Of a DNA stretch of 64,000 nucleotides, positions 35,719 through 44,034 are shown one piece after another. Under the pieces are notes generated by a model that saw only the letters and a list, made by a program, of their open reading frames with translations, ran no database searches and was not told the origin of the DNA. Made by a program: the position numbers and the translations under genes. The stretch's first letter is position 1, and each line of letters begins with the position of its first letter. The DNA is from Micromonospora sp. WMMD1102. Its GTDB lineage: Bacteria > Actinomycetota > Actinomycetes > Mycobacteriales > Micromonosporaceae. Where the stretch lies: assembly GCF_029626265.1 (NCBI RefSeq), contig NZ_JARUBN010000001.1, positions 3,658,001 through 3,722,000 of the forward strand. The letters are read 5' to 3'.

Positions 35719-36306
35719 ATGCTCCGACCGCGAGGACGGGCCGAGCGGGTACGTACCGCCGTCCTCGCCGCCACCCGTGCCGAACTTCAGGCTCACGGGT
35801 ATGCCGAGTTGACCATGGAACGGGTCGCCGAGACTGCGGGTGTCGCCAAGAGCACGGTTTACCGGGGCTGGCGCGACACGACCGGCCTGCTCACCGAACT
35901 GCTTCGGGAGCTCGCCAGAACCGAGGTACCGCTGCCCGACACCGGGTCGATAGAGGTGGATCTCCGGGAGCTAGCGTTCGGCATCAGCCACCTCCACGCG
36001 AATCCCGTACAGCGCTCCATGATCCTCGGAGTGATCGCCGCCGCGGTGCAGAGTCCGCGAGCGGCGGACGCGTTGCGTGACTTCTTCCGCGCCCGCAATG
36101 ACCAGGCTGCGGACTCCGTGCGGCGGGCCATCAAACGTGGGGACCTGCCCGCGAATACCGATCCGGCCGAGGTGATCCGATGCCTCGGGGCACCGCTTTA
36201 CTACCGGATGCTGGTCACCCACGAGCCGGTCGACGACCTTGTGGCCGAACGGGCGGCGGCCGCTGCGCTCGCCGCAGCGAGAGCAGGCGTGCACCGGATC
36301 CGATGA
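35719..36306 (+). CDS. TetR-family transcriptional regulator
   Basis: 195 residues. N-terminal HTH: RAERVRTAVLAATRAELQAHGYAELTMERVAETAGVAKSTVYRGW is the canonical TetR DNA-binding start. The C-terminal helical ligand-binding domain (TetR_C-type; PVQRSMILGVIAAAVQSPR, DPAEVIRCLGAPLYYRMLV) follows. The frame is open to 35554; the ATG at 35719 begins at the HTH and is preferred, with 35674 as an alternative. Probably regulates the divergent SGNH hydrolase/membrane-protein operon. Confidence 0.88.
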   Translation: MLRPRGRAERVRTAVLAATRAELQAHGYAELTMERVAETAGVAKSTVYRGWRDTTGLLTELLRELARTEVPLPDTGSIEVDLRELAFGISHLHANPVQRSMILGVIAAAVQSPRAADALRDFFRARNDQAADSVRRAIKRGDLPANTDPAEVIRCLGAPLYYRMLVTHEPVDDLVAERAAAAALAAARAGVHRIR

Positions 36307-36460
36307 CCGACCGTACGGACCGGCGCCCGCAGCGACCGGTCCGCGCACGCGGTCGCGCACGCTGCTCGCCCGCCCCGCCCATGCACCAGCGCTCCAGTAG
36401 GCCCGACGGACATCCCGGCCGACCGCCCGCCACCACCCCCGCTCGCCGACGCCGATTTGG

Positions 36461-38656
36461 TCAGTCCCGGAACATCCCGACGAGCACCTCGGCGGTCCGG
36501 GCCGGGTTGGTGGCGACGAAGTAGTGGTTGCCGGGCACCATGTGCAGGCTGGCAATCCGGTCGACGGGAATCCGGGCGGTGACCGCGTCCCGGGTGCAGA
36601 GCCCGTCGTCGGTGCCGAGCAGCAGGTGCACGGCCCGGGAGCGCACCCCCTGGAAGCCGTCCGGGGCGAGCGCGATGTCCCGGCGGAACCGGGGTAGCAG
36701 CAGTCGGGTGATCTCCTCCGAGGTGAGTGCGCTGGTCGGCAGCAGCCCGGTGCTGCGCAGCCCGGCCAGCAGGGTTTCGTCGTCGTCGGAGACCAGCGCC
36801 GGGCGCTGCGTGCTGGGCAGCATCGGCGGGGCGGAGAGCACCACCTCGGCTCCGCCCAGTCCGTCCCCGGCGGTGTCCGCCACCGCGGCGGCCAGCACCG
36901 CGCCGAGGCTGTGCCCGAACAGCACCGCCCCGTCCGACAGGTACGGGGTGCCCGCCTGCCACCAGGCGCGGGCCGCGTCGGCGACGGTGGCACCGTCCGA
37001 GTAGGTAGCCTCGCCGGCCACCACCCGCCACGAGCCGGGCAGGTGCCGGGCCAGCCGGGTGAACGCCCCGGGGGAGCCGCCCGCGTACGGGATGCAGACC
37101 AGGGTCCGGCCGGGACCGTCGCGCAGTACCCGCATCCGGACCGTCACCGGCTCGCCCGCCCGGCTGCGCAGCTGGAACCGGGCGAGCTTGCCGGTCGAGG
37201 TGGTCGGCAGCGCCTCGACCACCTCGACGACGGCAGGGCGCTTGTGCGGCGGCAGCCCGGCCCGGAACGCCGCCCGGGCGGACCGGCGCAGCGCACCCGG
37301 GTCAACGCCCGGCGCCGGCACCAGATAGGCGACCGCCTGCTCCAGCCCGGCCCGGTCCCGGGCACCGACCACCGCGCACTGGGCGAGCCCGGCGAGATCC
37401 CGGACGGCCGCCTCGACGTCCAGCGGCGAGACCTTGTAGCCGCCGATGTTGATCAGGTCGTCGTGCCGGCACACGTACCGCAGCTCCCCGTCCGGCTCCC
37501 GCCGGACGATGTCGCCGGTGTAGGCGCCGCCGTCGGCGAAGGTCCGCGCCGCCGACTCGGGACGGTCCAGGTAGCCGGCGGCCACCGACGGGCCCGCCAC
37601 GTGCAACCGGCCCTCGGTACCGTCCGGCACGGCCCGGCCGGCGTCGTCCCGGACGCTCACGGTGGCCCCGGGTACCGGCCGGCCGGTCGAGCCGGGCTGG
37701 CTGCCCCGGGTGGCCAGCACGATGTGCAGCACCTCGGTCGCGCCGAGCCCGTTCACCAGCGGCACCCCGAAGGTGCTGGTGAAGTCGGCACAGAGCCCGG
37801 CCGGCAGGTGCTCGCCGGCCGAGACGGCCAGCCGGAGCGAGCCGAGGTCAGGGGCGCCGGACGGGTCCGTCGGGTCGCCCTGCCCGGCCCGGTCCAGCAG
37901 TGCGGCGTAGATCCGAGGCACCGCGCAGAGCACTGTCGGCCGGTGCCGGGCGATCGTCGCGGCCAGCCGGTAGACGTCCGGCGGTCCCTGGTTGAGCAGT
38001 ACCCCGGCTCCGGCGGCGAGCGGGAAGAGCAGCGAGTTGCCGAAGCCGTACCCGAAGGAGAGCTTGGCGGTGGAGAGCACCAGGTCGGCGGGGCGCAGGT
38101 CGAGGAGCCGGCCGAAGCCGGCCAGCACCCCGGCGACTCCGGCCCCGGTGTGCAGTACTCCCTTCGGCTTGCCGGTGCTCCCCGAGGTGTACTGGATCAG
38201 CAGTACCTCCGACGGCGGCTGGGTGACCGGCGGCGGTGACGGTGTCGGGCCGGGTGAGAGCCACTCCGGACCGCCTCGGGGCAGCCCGAGGCCGGCCTGG
38301 TCCGCCCGCGCCGAGCCGGCCTCGTCGGCGTGCAGGAAGCCGGCCCGGCAGTCCTCGGCGATGAAGCCGAGCTCCGCCCCGGTCAGCATCGGGCTCACCG
38401 GCACCGCCACGGCGCCCCGCCACCACAGGGCCAGGATCGCCGCCACGGTCGCCGGGGCGTCGTCGGCCACCACCAGTCCCCGGGTCCCGGGGCCGATTCC
38501 GGCCTCGGCCAGTCGGGCCGCATAGCTGCGGACCGCGCGGTACAGCTCGGCGTACCCGAGCCGCTCTCCCGCCCCGGTCAGGTACGCGACCCGCTCGCCT
38601 CCACCCGAGGCGAGTGCTCGCCCCACCAGCCGCTCGACGAGGTTGGCGCTGACCAT
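36461..38656 (-). CDS. Acyl/aryl-CoA-ligase-type adenylating enzyme fused to thioesterase
   Basis: 731 residues with two domains. Residues 1 to about 490 are an AMP-forming ligase of the benzoate-CoA-ligase branch: start NLVERLVGRALASGGGERVAYL, A3 IQYTSGSTGKPKGVLHT, NGLGATEVLHI, YTGDIVRREPDGEL, GGYKVSPLDVE and the catalytic Lys in TSTGKLARFQ. From about 500 a type II-like alpha/beta thioesterase follows: LVCIPYAGGSPGAF, GHSLGAVL nucleophile, the Asp in LGTDDGL and the His in GNHYFV. No carrier domain lies between. GGAGG precedes ATG 38656; the start overlaps the upstream gene by 79 bases. It is the last gene of the ACP-KS-KS-like operon. Role: probably activation of a starter acid and product release. 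Confidence 0.87.
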   Translation of the reverse strand: MVSANLVERLVGRALASGGGERVAYLTGAGERLGYAELYRAVRSYAARLAEAGIGPGTRGLVVADDAPATVAAILALWWRGAVAVPVSPMLTGAELGFIAEDCRAGFLHADEAGSARADQAGLGLPRGGPEWLSPGPTPSPPPVTQPPSEVLLIQYTSGSTGKPKGVLHTGAGVAGVLAGFGRLLDLRPADLVLSTAKLSFGYGFGNSLLFPLAAGAGVLLNQGPPDVYRLAATIARHRPTVLCAVPRIYAALLDRAGQGDPTDPSGAPDLGSLRLAVSAGEHLPAGLCADFTSTFGVPLVNGLGATEVLHIVLATRGSQPGSTGRPVPGATVSVRDDAGRAVPDGTEGRLHVAGPSVAAGYLDRPESAARTFADGGAYTGDIVRREPDGELRYVCRHDDLINIGGYKVSPLDVEAAVRDLAGLAQCAVVGARDRAGLEQAVAYLVPAPGVDPGALRRSARAAFRAGLPPHKRPAVVEVVEALPTTSTGKLARFQLRSRAGEPVTVRMRVLRDGPGRTLVCIPYAGGSPGAFTRLARHLPGSWRVVAGEATYSDGATVADAARAWWQAGTPYLSDGAVLFGHSLGAVLAAAVADTAGDGLGGAEVVLSAPPMLPSTQRPALVSDDDETLLAGLRSTGLLPTSALTSEEITRLLLPRFRRDIALAPDGFQGVRSRAVHLLLGTDDGLCTRDAVTARIPVDRIASLHMVPGNHYFVATNPARTAEVLVGMFRD

Positions 38657-39987
38657 GAGAAGACCTCCAGGATGGCTGCGTTGCCGGATGGTTCGACCGC
38701 CAGTACGAGCAGGCTCGCCGGTGCCGGGACGCTGGCGCAGTACGCGACGGCACAGGCGGCGGCCAGCAGGCCACCGGCCGCCCCGAAGTCGCCGAGCGAC
38801 CGTTCGAGGTGCCAGACCGGCCGGCCGGCCTCTCCGGCGAGCGCCTCGACCAGTTCGGTGTGCACGGTGGAGACGACGACCGGAGCGACGTCGGTGGGTC
38901 CGCCCGCGACACCGCCGGCCGGGACGGCACGTTCGGGCGTGCGGCGGGCCGGCGGTGTCGCGGGGACCGGTCCGGCCGTCCTGCCCGATCCCGCGGGGCG
39001 GGCGGCCCGGACCAGGGCGCGGCACTGTGCCGCCAGGTCGGAGCGGTCCAGGCTGGTCCGGCGGAACCGGCCCAGCCGGATGCCGGGCTCGCCGTCCCGG
39101 CACGGTGCCACGGCGAGGCAGGCCGCGCCCTCGGCGGCGACGAACTCCTCGGCGAGTCCGGCCAGGCTCCACCGGCTGACCGTCGCCGAGCCGCCGACCA
39201 GCGCCCGGCCGGCCTCGCCGTCCGCGACCAGCCGGGCCGCCTCGACCAGGGCGGTCAGCCCGGCGGCGCTGCCACCGGTGGTGGTCTCGTTCGGGCCGTC
39301 CAGGCCGAGCCGGATGGAGACGGTCGCGGCCGGGCCGTTGAACGCCGAGGCGGGACCGATGATCGGGCTGCTCAGCCCCGGCTCCATGGTGGCGGCCTGG
39401 ACGCAGATGGTGGCGTACTCGGCCAGGCCCGCGCTCGAACTGGCCCAGAGCACCGCCGCCGGCCCGGCCTCGACGGGGTCGGCCTCGACGGGGTCGGGCC
39501 CGACGGGGTCGGGCGCGACGGGGTCGGGCGCGACGGGGTCGGGCGCGACGGGGTCGGGCGCGACGGGGTCGGGCGCGACGGGGTCGGGCGCGACGGGGTC
39601 GGGCGCGACGGAACCGGCCTCGACGAGGTCCGGCCCGTCGGAATTGGTCAGGGCGGGGTCGGGTGGGGAGGTGCCGGGCCACGGGTCGGGTGGACCGGCC
39701 GGCGACCTCGCGTCGGCGTCGGCGGCGGCCGCGAGGGCGAGCAGGGACTCCGCCGGCAGGGCGCGCAGCCCCCGGCCGGCGACCGAGGCCGGGATCCGGG
39801 GCGCGACCGGGGCGTGCGTGCGCCGGTCCAGCGGGGCGAGATCGGTCTCCGGTGCCTCGAAGCGGCGTACCGGGGCCGCTGGCAGGGCCGCCCCGGCCAC
39901 CAGCCGGGCCAGGTCCGCCGGCCCGTTCACGCCGGGCAGTCGCAGCCCCAGGCCACGTACGGCGAGACAGTCGTCAACCGGGGACAC
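38578..39987 (-). CDS. Ketosynthase-like protein without catalytic residues (chain-length-factor-like)
   Basis: 469 residues, thiolase fold. Segments align with the neighbouring ketosynthase, e.g. AVLWASSSAGLAEY, TTTGGSAAGLTALVEAARLV, LVGGSATVSRWSL and LGDFGAAGGLLAAACAV. At the nucleophile the KS has PGCAAG while this protein has GGSAAG (Cys to Ser), and both His motifs (HGTGT, GHxxGA) are replaced. It therefore resembles a chain-length factor, but with Ser instead of the usual Gln. Residues about 124-175 are an Asp/Pro/Val/Ala repeat inserted in the N-terminal half. GTG start at 39987, one base after the KS stop. Confidence 0.75.
   Translation of the reverse strand: MSPVDDCLAVRGLGLRLPGVNGPADLARLVAGAALPAAPVRRFEAPETDLAPLDRRTHAPVAPRIPASVAGRGLRALPAESLLALAAAADADARSPAGPPDPWPGTSPPDPALTNSDGPDLVEAGSVAPDPVAPDPVAPDPVAPDPVAPDPVAPDPVAPDPVGPDPVEADPVEAGPAAVLWASSSAGLAEYATICVQAATMEPGLSSPIIGPASAFNGPAATVSIRLGLDGPNETTTGGSAAGLTALVEAARLVADGEAGRALVGGSATVSRWSLAGLAEEFVAAEGAACLAVAPCRDGEPGIRLGRFRRTSLDRSDLAAQCRALVRAARPAGSGRTAGPVPATPPARRTPERAVPAGGVAGGPTDVAPVVVSTVHTELVEALAGEAGRPVWHLERSLGDFGAAGGLLAAACAVAYCASVPAPASLLVLAVEPSGNAAILEVFSWSAPTSSSGWWGEHSPRVEASGSRT
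39466..39615. repeat. 15-bp tandem repeat, ten copies, in the ketosynthase-like gene
   Basis: Unit GGGCGCGACGGGGTC; six identical copies at 39511-39600, flanked by three diverged copies at the left (39466-39510) and one at the right (39601-39615). It codes in frame for the five-residue repeat (VAPDP) on the minus strand. A probable length-variable site. Confidence 0.95.
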
Positions 39988-39988
39988 G

Positions 39989-41203
39989 TCAGTCCTTTCC
40001 GAGCAGTACCGTCGACACCCCGCCGCCGAAGCCGAACGCCTGGCTGAGCACCACCCCGACCGGCGCCCGCCGACCGGCCGGCTCGACCAGGTCGATGCCG
40101 CCGCAGGCCGGGTCGGGTTCGATCAGCGTGACGTTGCCCGGCACCACGTCGGCGGCGAGCGCCTGTACGGCGACGATCGCCTCCAGGGCGGCGGCGGCCC
40201 CCTCGGCGTGCCCGAACTGCCCCTTCACCGAGGAGACCACCGGGCGGCGCCGGCCGGCCAGCGCCTTGGCCACCGCCCGTGCCTCGATCCCGTCACTGGC
40301 CCGGGTGCCGGTGCCGTGCGCGCAGACCCAGTCCACGTCGTCGCTGGTCAGCCGGGCCCGGTCCAGGCAGCCGTGGATGGTCGAGACCAGGCCGTTGCCG
40401 TCCGGGTGCGGCTGGGTGGGGTTGTGCGCGTCGGCGGCGGCGGCGCAGGCGAGGACCCGGGCCAGTGGCCGTCCGCCCCGGGCCGCGAGCCGGTCGGCGC
40501 GTTCCAGCACCAGCACCCCGGCGCCCTCGCCGGGGATGGTGCCGCGCCGGTTCACGTCGAACGGCCGGACGGTGTCGACCGCGAGGGCGCGCAGCGAGGT
40601 GAACATGGCGAGGATCTCCAGGGACAGTTCGGAGACGCCGCCGCAGACCGCGAGGTCGACCTCGCCGGTCGCGACCGCCCGGACCCCGGCGGAGACCGCG
40701 CTGTTCCCGGCCGCGCAGCCGGGTGCGAAGAGCACCGTCGGGCCGGTGACGGCGACCACCTCGCGGAGGGTGTCCAGCAGCCGGTCGGGTGTCGCCCAGC
40801 CACTGCCCGGCACGCCCAGCCGACCCGCCGCGACGCCCCGGTCCAGGATCGGCCGGGTGGCCATCACGGTGCCGGTGAAGACGCCCAACCGGCGCGTCCG
40901 GTCCCGTTCCGGCACCCCGGCGTGCCGCAGCGCCTCCAGGGTGGCCGCCGCGAGGAACCGGGCGGCCAGCGACTCGTGCCCGGGCACCGTCCCGTCGAGG
41001 TCGTCCACCGCGCCGGCCGGCACCTCCGCACCGCACCGGGCCGGGTAGCGGGACATGTCGAACCTGGTGACCGGGCCGGTGAGCACCTGCCGTCCGGTCA
41101 CCGCCGTCCAGAGCGCGTCCGCGCCGAGGCCGGCGGCGGAGACCGCGCCGACTCCGGAGACCACCACGGCCGGGCGGCCGGCCCGGTGCCGGTCACGGTC
41201 CAA
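39989..41203 (-). CDS. Beta-ketoacyl synthase (KAS II / type II PKS ketosynthase-like)
   Basis: 404 residues. Complete condensing enzyme: PAVVVSGVGAVSAAGLGADALW at the start, nucleophile Cys163 in FAPGCAAGNSAV, His in WVCAHGTGTRASD and His in VKGQFGHAEGAAA. In length and motifs it is a FabF/type II PKS ketosynthase rather than FabH. The TTG start at 41203 overlaps the ACP stop by 11 bases; the true start may be a few codons later, since the family proper starts at VVVSG. Forms the catalytic half of a likely heterodimer with the next gene product. Confidence 0.9.
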   Translation of the reverse strand: MDRDRHRAGRPAVVVSGVGAVSAAGLGADALWTAVTGRQVLTGPVTRFDMSRYPARCGAEVPAGAVDDLDGTVPGHESLAARFLAAATLEALRHAGVPERDRTRRLGVFTGTVMATRPILDRGVAAGRLGVPGSGWATPDRLLDTLREVVAVTGPTVLFAPGCAAGNSAVSAGVRAVATGEVDLAVCGGVSELSLEILAMFTSLRALAVDTVRPFDVNRRGTIPGEGAGVLVLERADRLAARGGRPLARVLACAAAADAHNPTQPHPDGNGLVSTIHGCLDRARLTSDDVDWVCAHGTGTRASDGIEARAVAKALAGRRRPVVSSVKGQFGHAEGAAAALEAIVAVQALAADVVPGNVTLIEPDPACGGIDLVEPAGRRAPVGVVLSQAFGFGGGVSTVLLGKD

Positions 41204-41453
41204 CGGAGATGCCCCGATCCCGGAGTACGGCGAGGGTGTCGCCGAAGTCCTGTAGTCCGGCCGCTTCCTCGTCGGTCAGCCGTACGCCGAGCTGCCGCTC
41301 GATCCGGACGACGAATTCGACCTTCTGCACGGAGTCGATCCCGAGGTCCTCGTAGAAGGCCGCCCCCTCGGTGATCTCGTCCGGGTTGACCTCGAAGATT
41401 TCCGCCGCCAGGTCCCGCAGGACGGCGGCCGACACGCTGTCTCGCTGTGCCAA
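41193..41453 (-). CDS. Acyl carrier protein
   Basis: 86 residues. The phosphopantetheine site is LGIDSVQKVEFVVRIE (Ser in IDS), with the usual first helix (LRDLAAEIFEVNPDEI) and an acidic surface. TTG start at 41453 with GGAAGGGAG eight bases upstream. First gene of the leftward ACP-KS-KS-like-ligase/thioesterase operon. Confidence 0.9.
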   Translation of the reverse strand: MAQRDSVSAAVLRDLAAEIFEVNPDEITEGAAFYEDLGIDSVQKVEFVVRIERQLGVRLTDEEAAGLQDFGDTLAVLRDRGISVGP

Positions 41454-41732
41454 GTCCGGCTCCCTTCCCGATCACCGCCGGCCACGTTTCGTGGAACTTG
41501 CGGGTGGGCTCACAGTGAAGTTTTCCAGGAAGGAAACGAAGCGGGAATCACCGGAGATGCGACCGAAGAGTTTGTTCGCTCCGGCCGAACAGGTCGTTAC
41601 CGCAATCCGATCAGGTCGCTCCGGAACGGATAATCCGATGTCGCCACCGGACGACCCCGGGGTGTCGGATGATGAGCGGTTCCGGTGTGGACATTGTCGT
41701 TGATCATTGCAGGATGATCGGGACGCGGTGGA
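41454..41732. promoter_or_regulatory. Upstream region of the ACP-KS operon
   Basis: 279 bases without a gene, AT-richer than its surroundings (especially 41505-41700), so probably the promoter of the leftward operon. Near the far end, 41702-41719 is an inverted repeat GATCAT-TGCAGG-ATGATC. No regulator gene is adjacent. Confidence 0.5.
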
Positions 41733-42839
41733 TCAGGGCAGCAGCGCCACCGGGCCGGCGTCGAGACCGATCCGGAACAGGGCGTACGGGCGGCGCCGCC
41801 GGTCGACCCCGCCGGAGTAGTCGGCCTGTCGGTGCAGTTGGTTGGCGGTGACGTAGAGGTACCCGTCGGCGGCGACGCTCATGGTGTCCGGCCAGAGCAG
41901 CCGCGGGTCGCGTACCAGGGTCTCGAAGCGCCCGTCGGGGTGCCGGCGCAGTACCGCGTTCTGCTCGTACGCGGTGAGGTAGATCCGGCCCGCGTCGTCG
42001 CTCTCCAGGCCGTCGGAGGCGGAGCCCTTGTCCCCCTCGTCCCGGACCGTCGCCGCCACCTCGGCGTCGTCGGCCGCCCGGTCGACGAGCGCGTCGGTCG
42101 AGACGCTGTAGAGCCGGCGGGAGGCGAGCGGGCAGTAGTAGAGCCGGCTGCCGTCGGCGGAGATCGCGATCCCGTCGGAGCCCATGCTCACCGGGCTCGG
42201 CGGCCCGTCCGGCGGGCACATCAGGAACGGCTGCCCCTCGACCAGTGGCCGGAACGTGGCCAGCGTCTCGGCCTTGGTGGACGGGTGGTCGTGCAGCCGG
42301 CGCCAGGCGGTGCCGTTGGCCAGGTCCACCACCACGATCCCGTTCGGACCGGAGTTGGACGAGTCGGTGATGAAGGCGACCCCGGCCGAGCGGCGGCGCA
42401 GGTCGAACCGGACGTCGTTGAGGTAGGAGGTGGGCAGTGCCACGTCGGCGGGGAAGACGATGGTCCGGGTGACCAGGTCGGTGTCGAGGTCGACGCAGAC
42501 CAGTTTGGGGCCACCGGGGCTGGTCGGCCGGAACATCGGGCTGCCGGTGTCGAGGACCCAGAGCCGGTCGGTCGGGTCGACGACGACGCTCTGCACCGAG
42601 ACGAAGGAGCCGGCGTCGCCGTCGCCGTCCGGGGTGTTCCAGTCCTGGTCGGGATAGGGCACGCAGTCTCCGTCCCGCAGCTCGGCGACGGTGGCCGGCA
42701 CCTGGTCGCCCCAGCGCGGGAAGTTGACGAAGATCCGCCCCTGCCGGGAGACGGTGACCCCGGTGGGCATGGCGCCGGAGAAGGTGTGCACGGTCTCCAG
42801 CCGGCCGACCGGCTGCTCGCTGGTCAGTTCGTCGCTCAT
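41733..42839 (-). CDS. Major royal jelly protein / yellow-family protein
   Basis: 368 residues. Beta-propeller of the MRJP/yellow group: the conserved DRLWVLDTGSPMF, SYLNDVRFDLR, ITDSSNSGPNGIVVVDL, SDGIAISADGSRLYYCPLASRRLYSVST and EQNAVLRRHPDG are all there. Bacterial members are of unknown function; related propellers include SMP-30 lactonases and strictosidine-synthase-like hydrolases. No signal peptide when the ATG at 42839 is taken as start; a start at 43040 would add a segment without family similarity and is rejected. Confidence 0.85.
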   Translation of the reverse strand: MSDELTSEQPVGRLETVHTFSGAMPTGVTVSRQGRIFVNFPRWGDQVPATVAELRDGDCVPYPDQDWNTPDGDGDAGSFVSVQSVVVDPTDRLWVLDTGSPMFRPTSPGGPKLVCVDLDTDLVTRTIVFPADVALPTSYLNDVRFDLRRRSAGVAFITDSSNSGPNGIVVVDLANGTAWRRLHDHPSTKAETLATFRPLVEGQPFLMCPPDGPPSPVSMGSDGIAISADGSRLYYCPLASRRLYSVSTDALVDRAADDAEVAATVRDEGDKGSASDGLESDDAGRIYLTAYEQNAVLRRHPDGRFETLVRDPRLLWPDTMSVAADGYLYVTANQLHRQADYSGGVDRRRRPYALFRIGLDAGPVALLP

Positions 42840-43095
42840 CCGGCCCCCCGTGGCCCCGCCCGCACGCCGACCGGTCGAGCCGGCGACCGGCCCGACCACC
42901 CCGCCACTGTAAGCCGAGCGCTGGCACCGGATGCCGAGATAGCCAGATTTGGCGCCATATTCGATCCGCCGCCGCTGCGCCGTGTGGCACAGTCGGACGT
43001 CGATGTAGAAGTCTTTCCAAGATGGCCGGCGATTGGTCAAATACCTTCAACTCTCCCCCACCCCCGCCGGCCCCGCCCGCGTCGGAGGATCCCGA

Positions 43096-44031
43096 ATGAG
43101 AACCGGACACGCCCGCAGCCTGGCCATCCTCGCCGCGGCGGCGCTCGCCGCCCCGATCCTGCTCACGGCCACCCCCGCCAGCGCCGCGACGGTCACCGTC
43201 GACAACGCCACCGTCGGCCGCTTCACCGCCAGCGCCAACTGGGGTACGTCCACCTGGTCCGCCGACCGGCAGGGCCCCGACTACCGGTTCGCCACCCCGG
43301 ACACCACCGCCAGCGACGTGGCCTGGTTCAAGGTCGACGTGCCGAGTGCCGGCAACTACCTGGTGGAGGTCTTCTATCCGGCCGACTCCGGCTACAACAA
43401 CGCCACCCCGTTCGTCGTCGCCACCACCGGCGGCAACCAGAGCGTCCCGGTCAACCAGCGCGGCAACGGCGGCCGGTGGGTCGCCCTCGGCACCTTCCCG
43501 CTGGCGGCCGGCGACTACAACGCGGTCGGGGTCAGCCGGTGGACCAGCGGCACCGGCTACGTCGTCGCGGACGCGGTCCGGATCACCACCGCCACCGCCG
43601 GCACCAGCTTCTCGCTGCCGCTGCCCCGGACCGCGCTGCCGCGCAGCGAGTACGACGACCCGCACCACGACTACCCGGCGATCGACCTGCCGGTGCCGAC
43701 CGGCACCGCCGCGTACGCCGTCCGGGCCGGCACCGTGGTCCGGATCGACGACAGCAGCTGCGGGCAGGGCATCAACCTAACCGGCACCGACGGGGCGATC
43801 TACACCTACTGCCACTTCTTCGCCTGGTCGGTGGCGTCCGGTGCCACCGTCACGGCCGGGCAGCGGATCGGCTCGACCGGCAACACCGGCAACTCCACCG
43901 GCCCGCACCTGCACTGCGGCATCCGGACCGGCAGCACCCGGCGCTGCCCGCAGAACTTCCTGCTCGCCCTCTACGACGGCGCCACCCCGCCCGCCGCCAG
44001 CAGCCTGCCCACCAGCGGTTGCAGCTACTGA
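43096..44031 (+). CDS. Secreted M23-type peptidase-like protein with golvesin-like domain
   Basis: 311 residues. Signal peptide (LAILAAAALAAPILLTATPASA), then a golvesin C-terminal-like beta domain (about 33-165; VTVDNATVGRFTASANWGTS, VPSAGNYLVEVFYPADSGYN) and an M23 lysostaphin-like domain with HHDYPAIDLP (zinc ligands His and Asp) and GPHLHCGI (HxH). Zinc ligands are intact, so murein endopeptidase activity is plausible. GGAGGATCCCGA precedes ATG 43096. Followed by a strong bidirectional terminator. Confidence 0.86.
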   Translation: MRTGHARSLAILAAAALAAPILLTATPASAATVTVDNATVGRFTASANWGTSTWSADRQGPDYRFATPDTTASDVAWFKVDVPSAGNYLVEVFYPADSGYNNATPFVVATTGGNQSVPVNQRGNGGRWVALGTFPLAAGDYNAVGVSRWTSGTGYVVADAVRITTATAGTSFSLPLPRTALPRSEYDDPHHDYPAIDLPVPTGTAAYAVRAGTVVRIDDSSCGQGINLTGTDGAIYTYCHFFAWSVASGATVTAGQRIGSTGNTGNSTGPHLHCGIRTGSTRRCPQNFLLALYDGATPPAASSLPTSGCSY

Positions 44032-44034
44032 GCT

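Noticed and set aside
39466..39615. CRISPR-like array
   Set aside because: Units are contiguous, 15 bp and in frame with no unique spacers; a coding minisatellite.
38657..39682. N-terminal extension of the ligase-thioesterase to 39682
   Set aside because: Extension is an Arg/Pro repeat made by the out-of-frame reading of the 15-bp repeat; ATG 38656 has a good GGAGG and starts at the domain.
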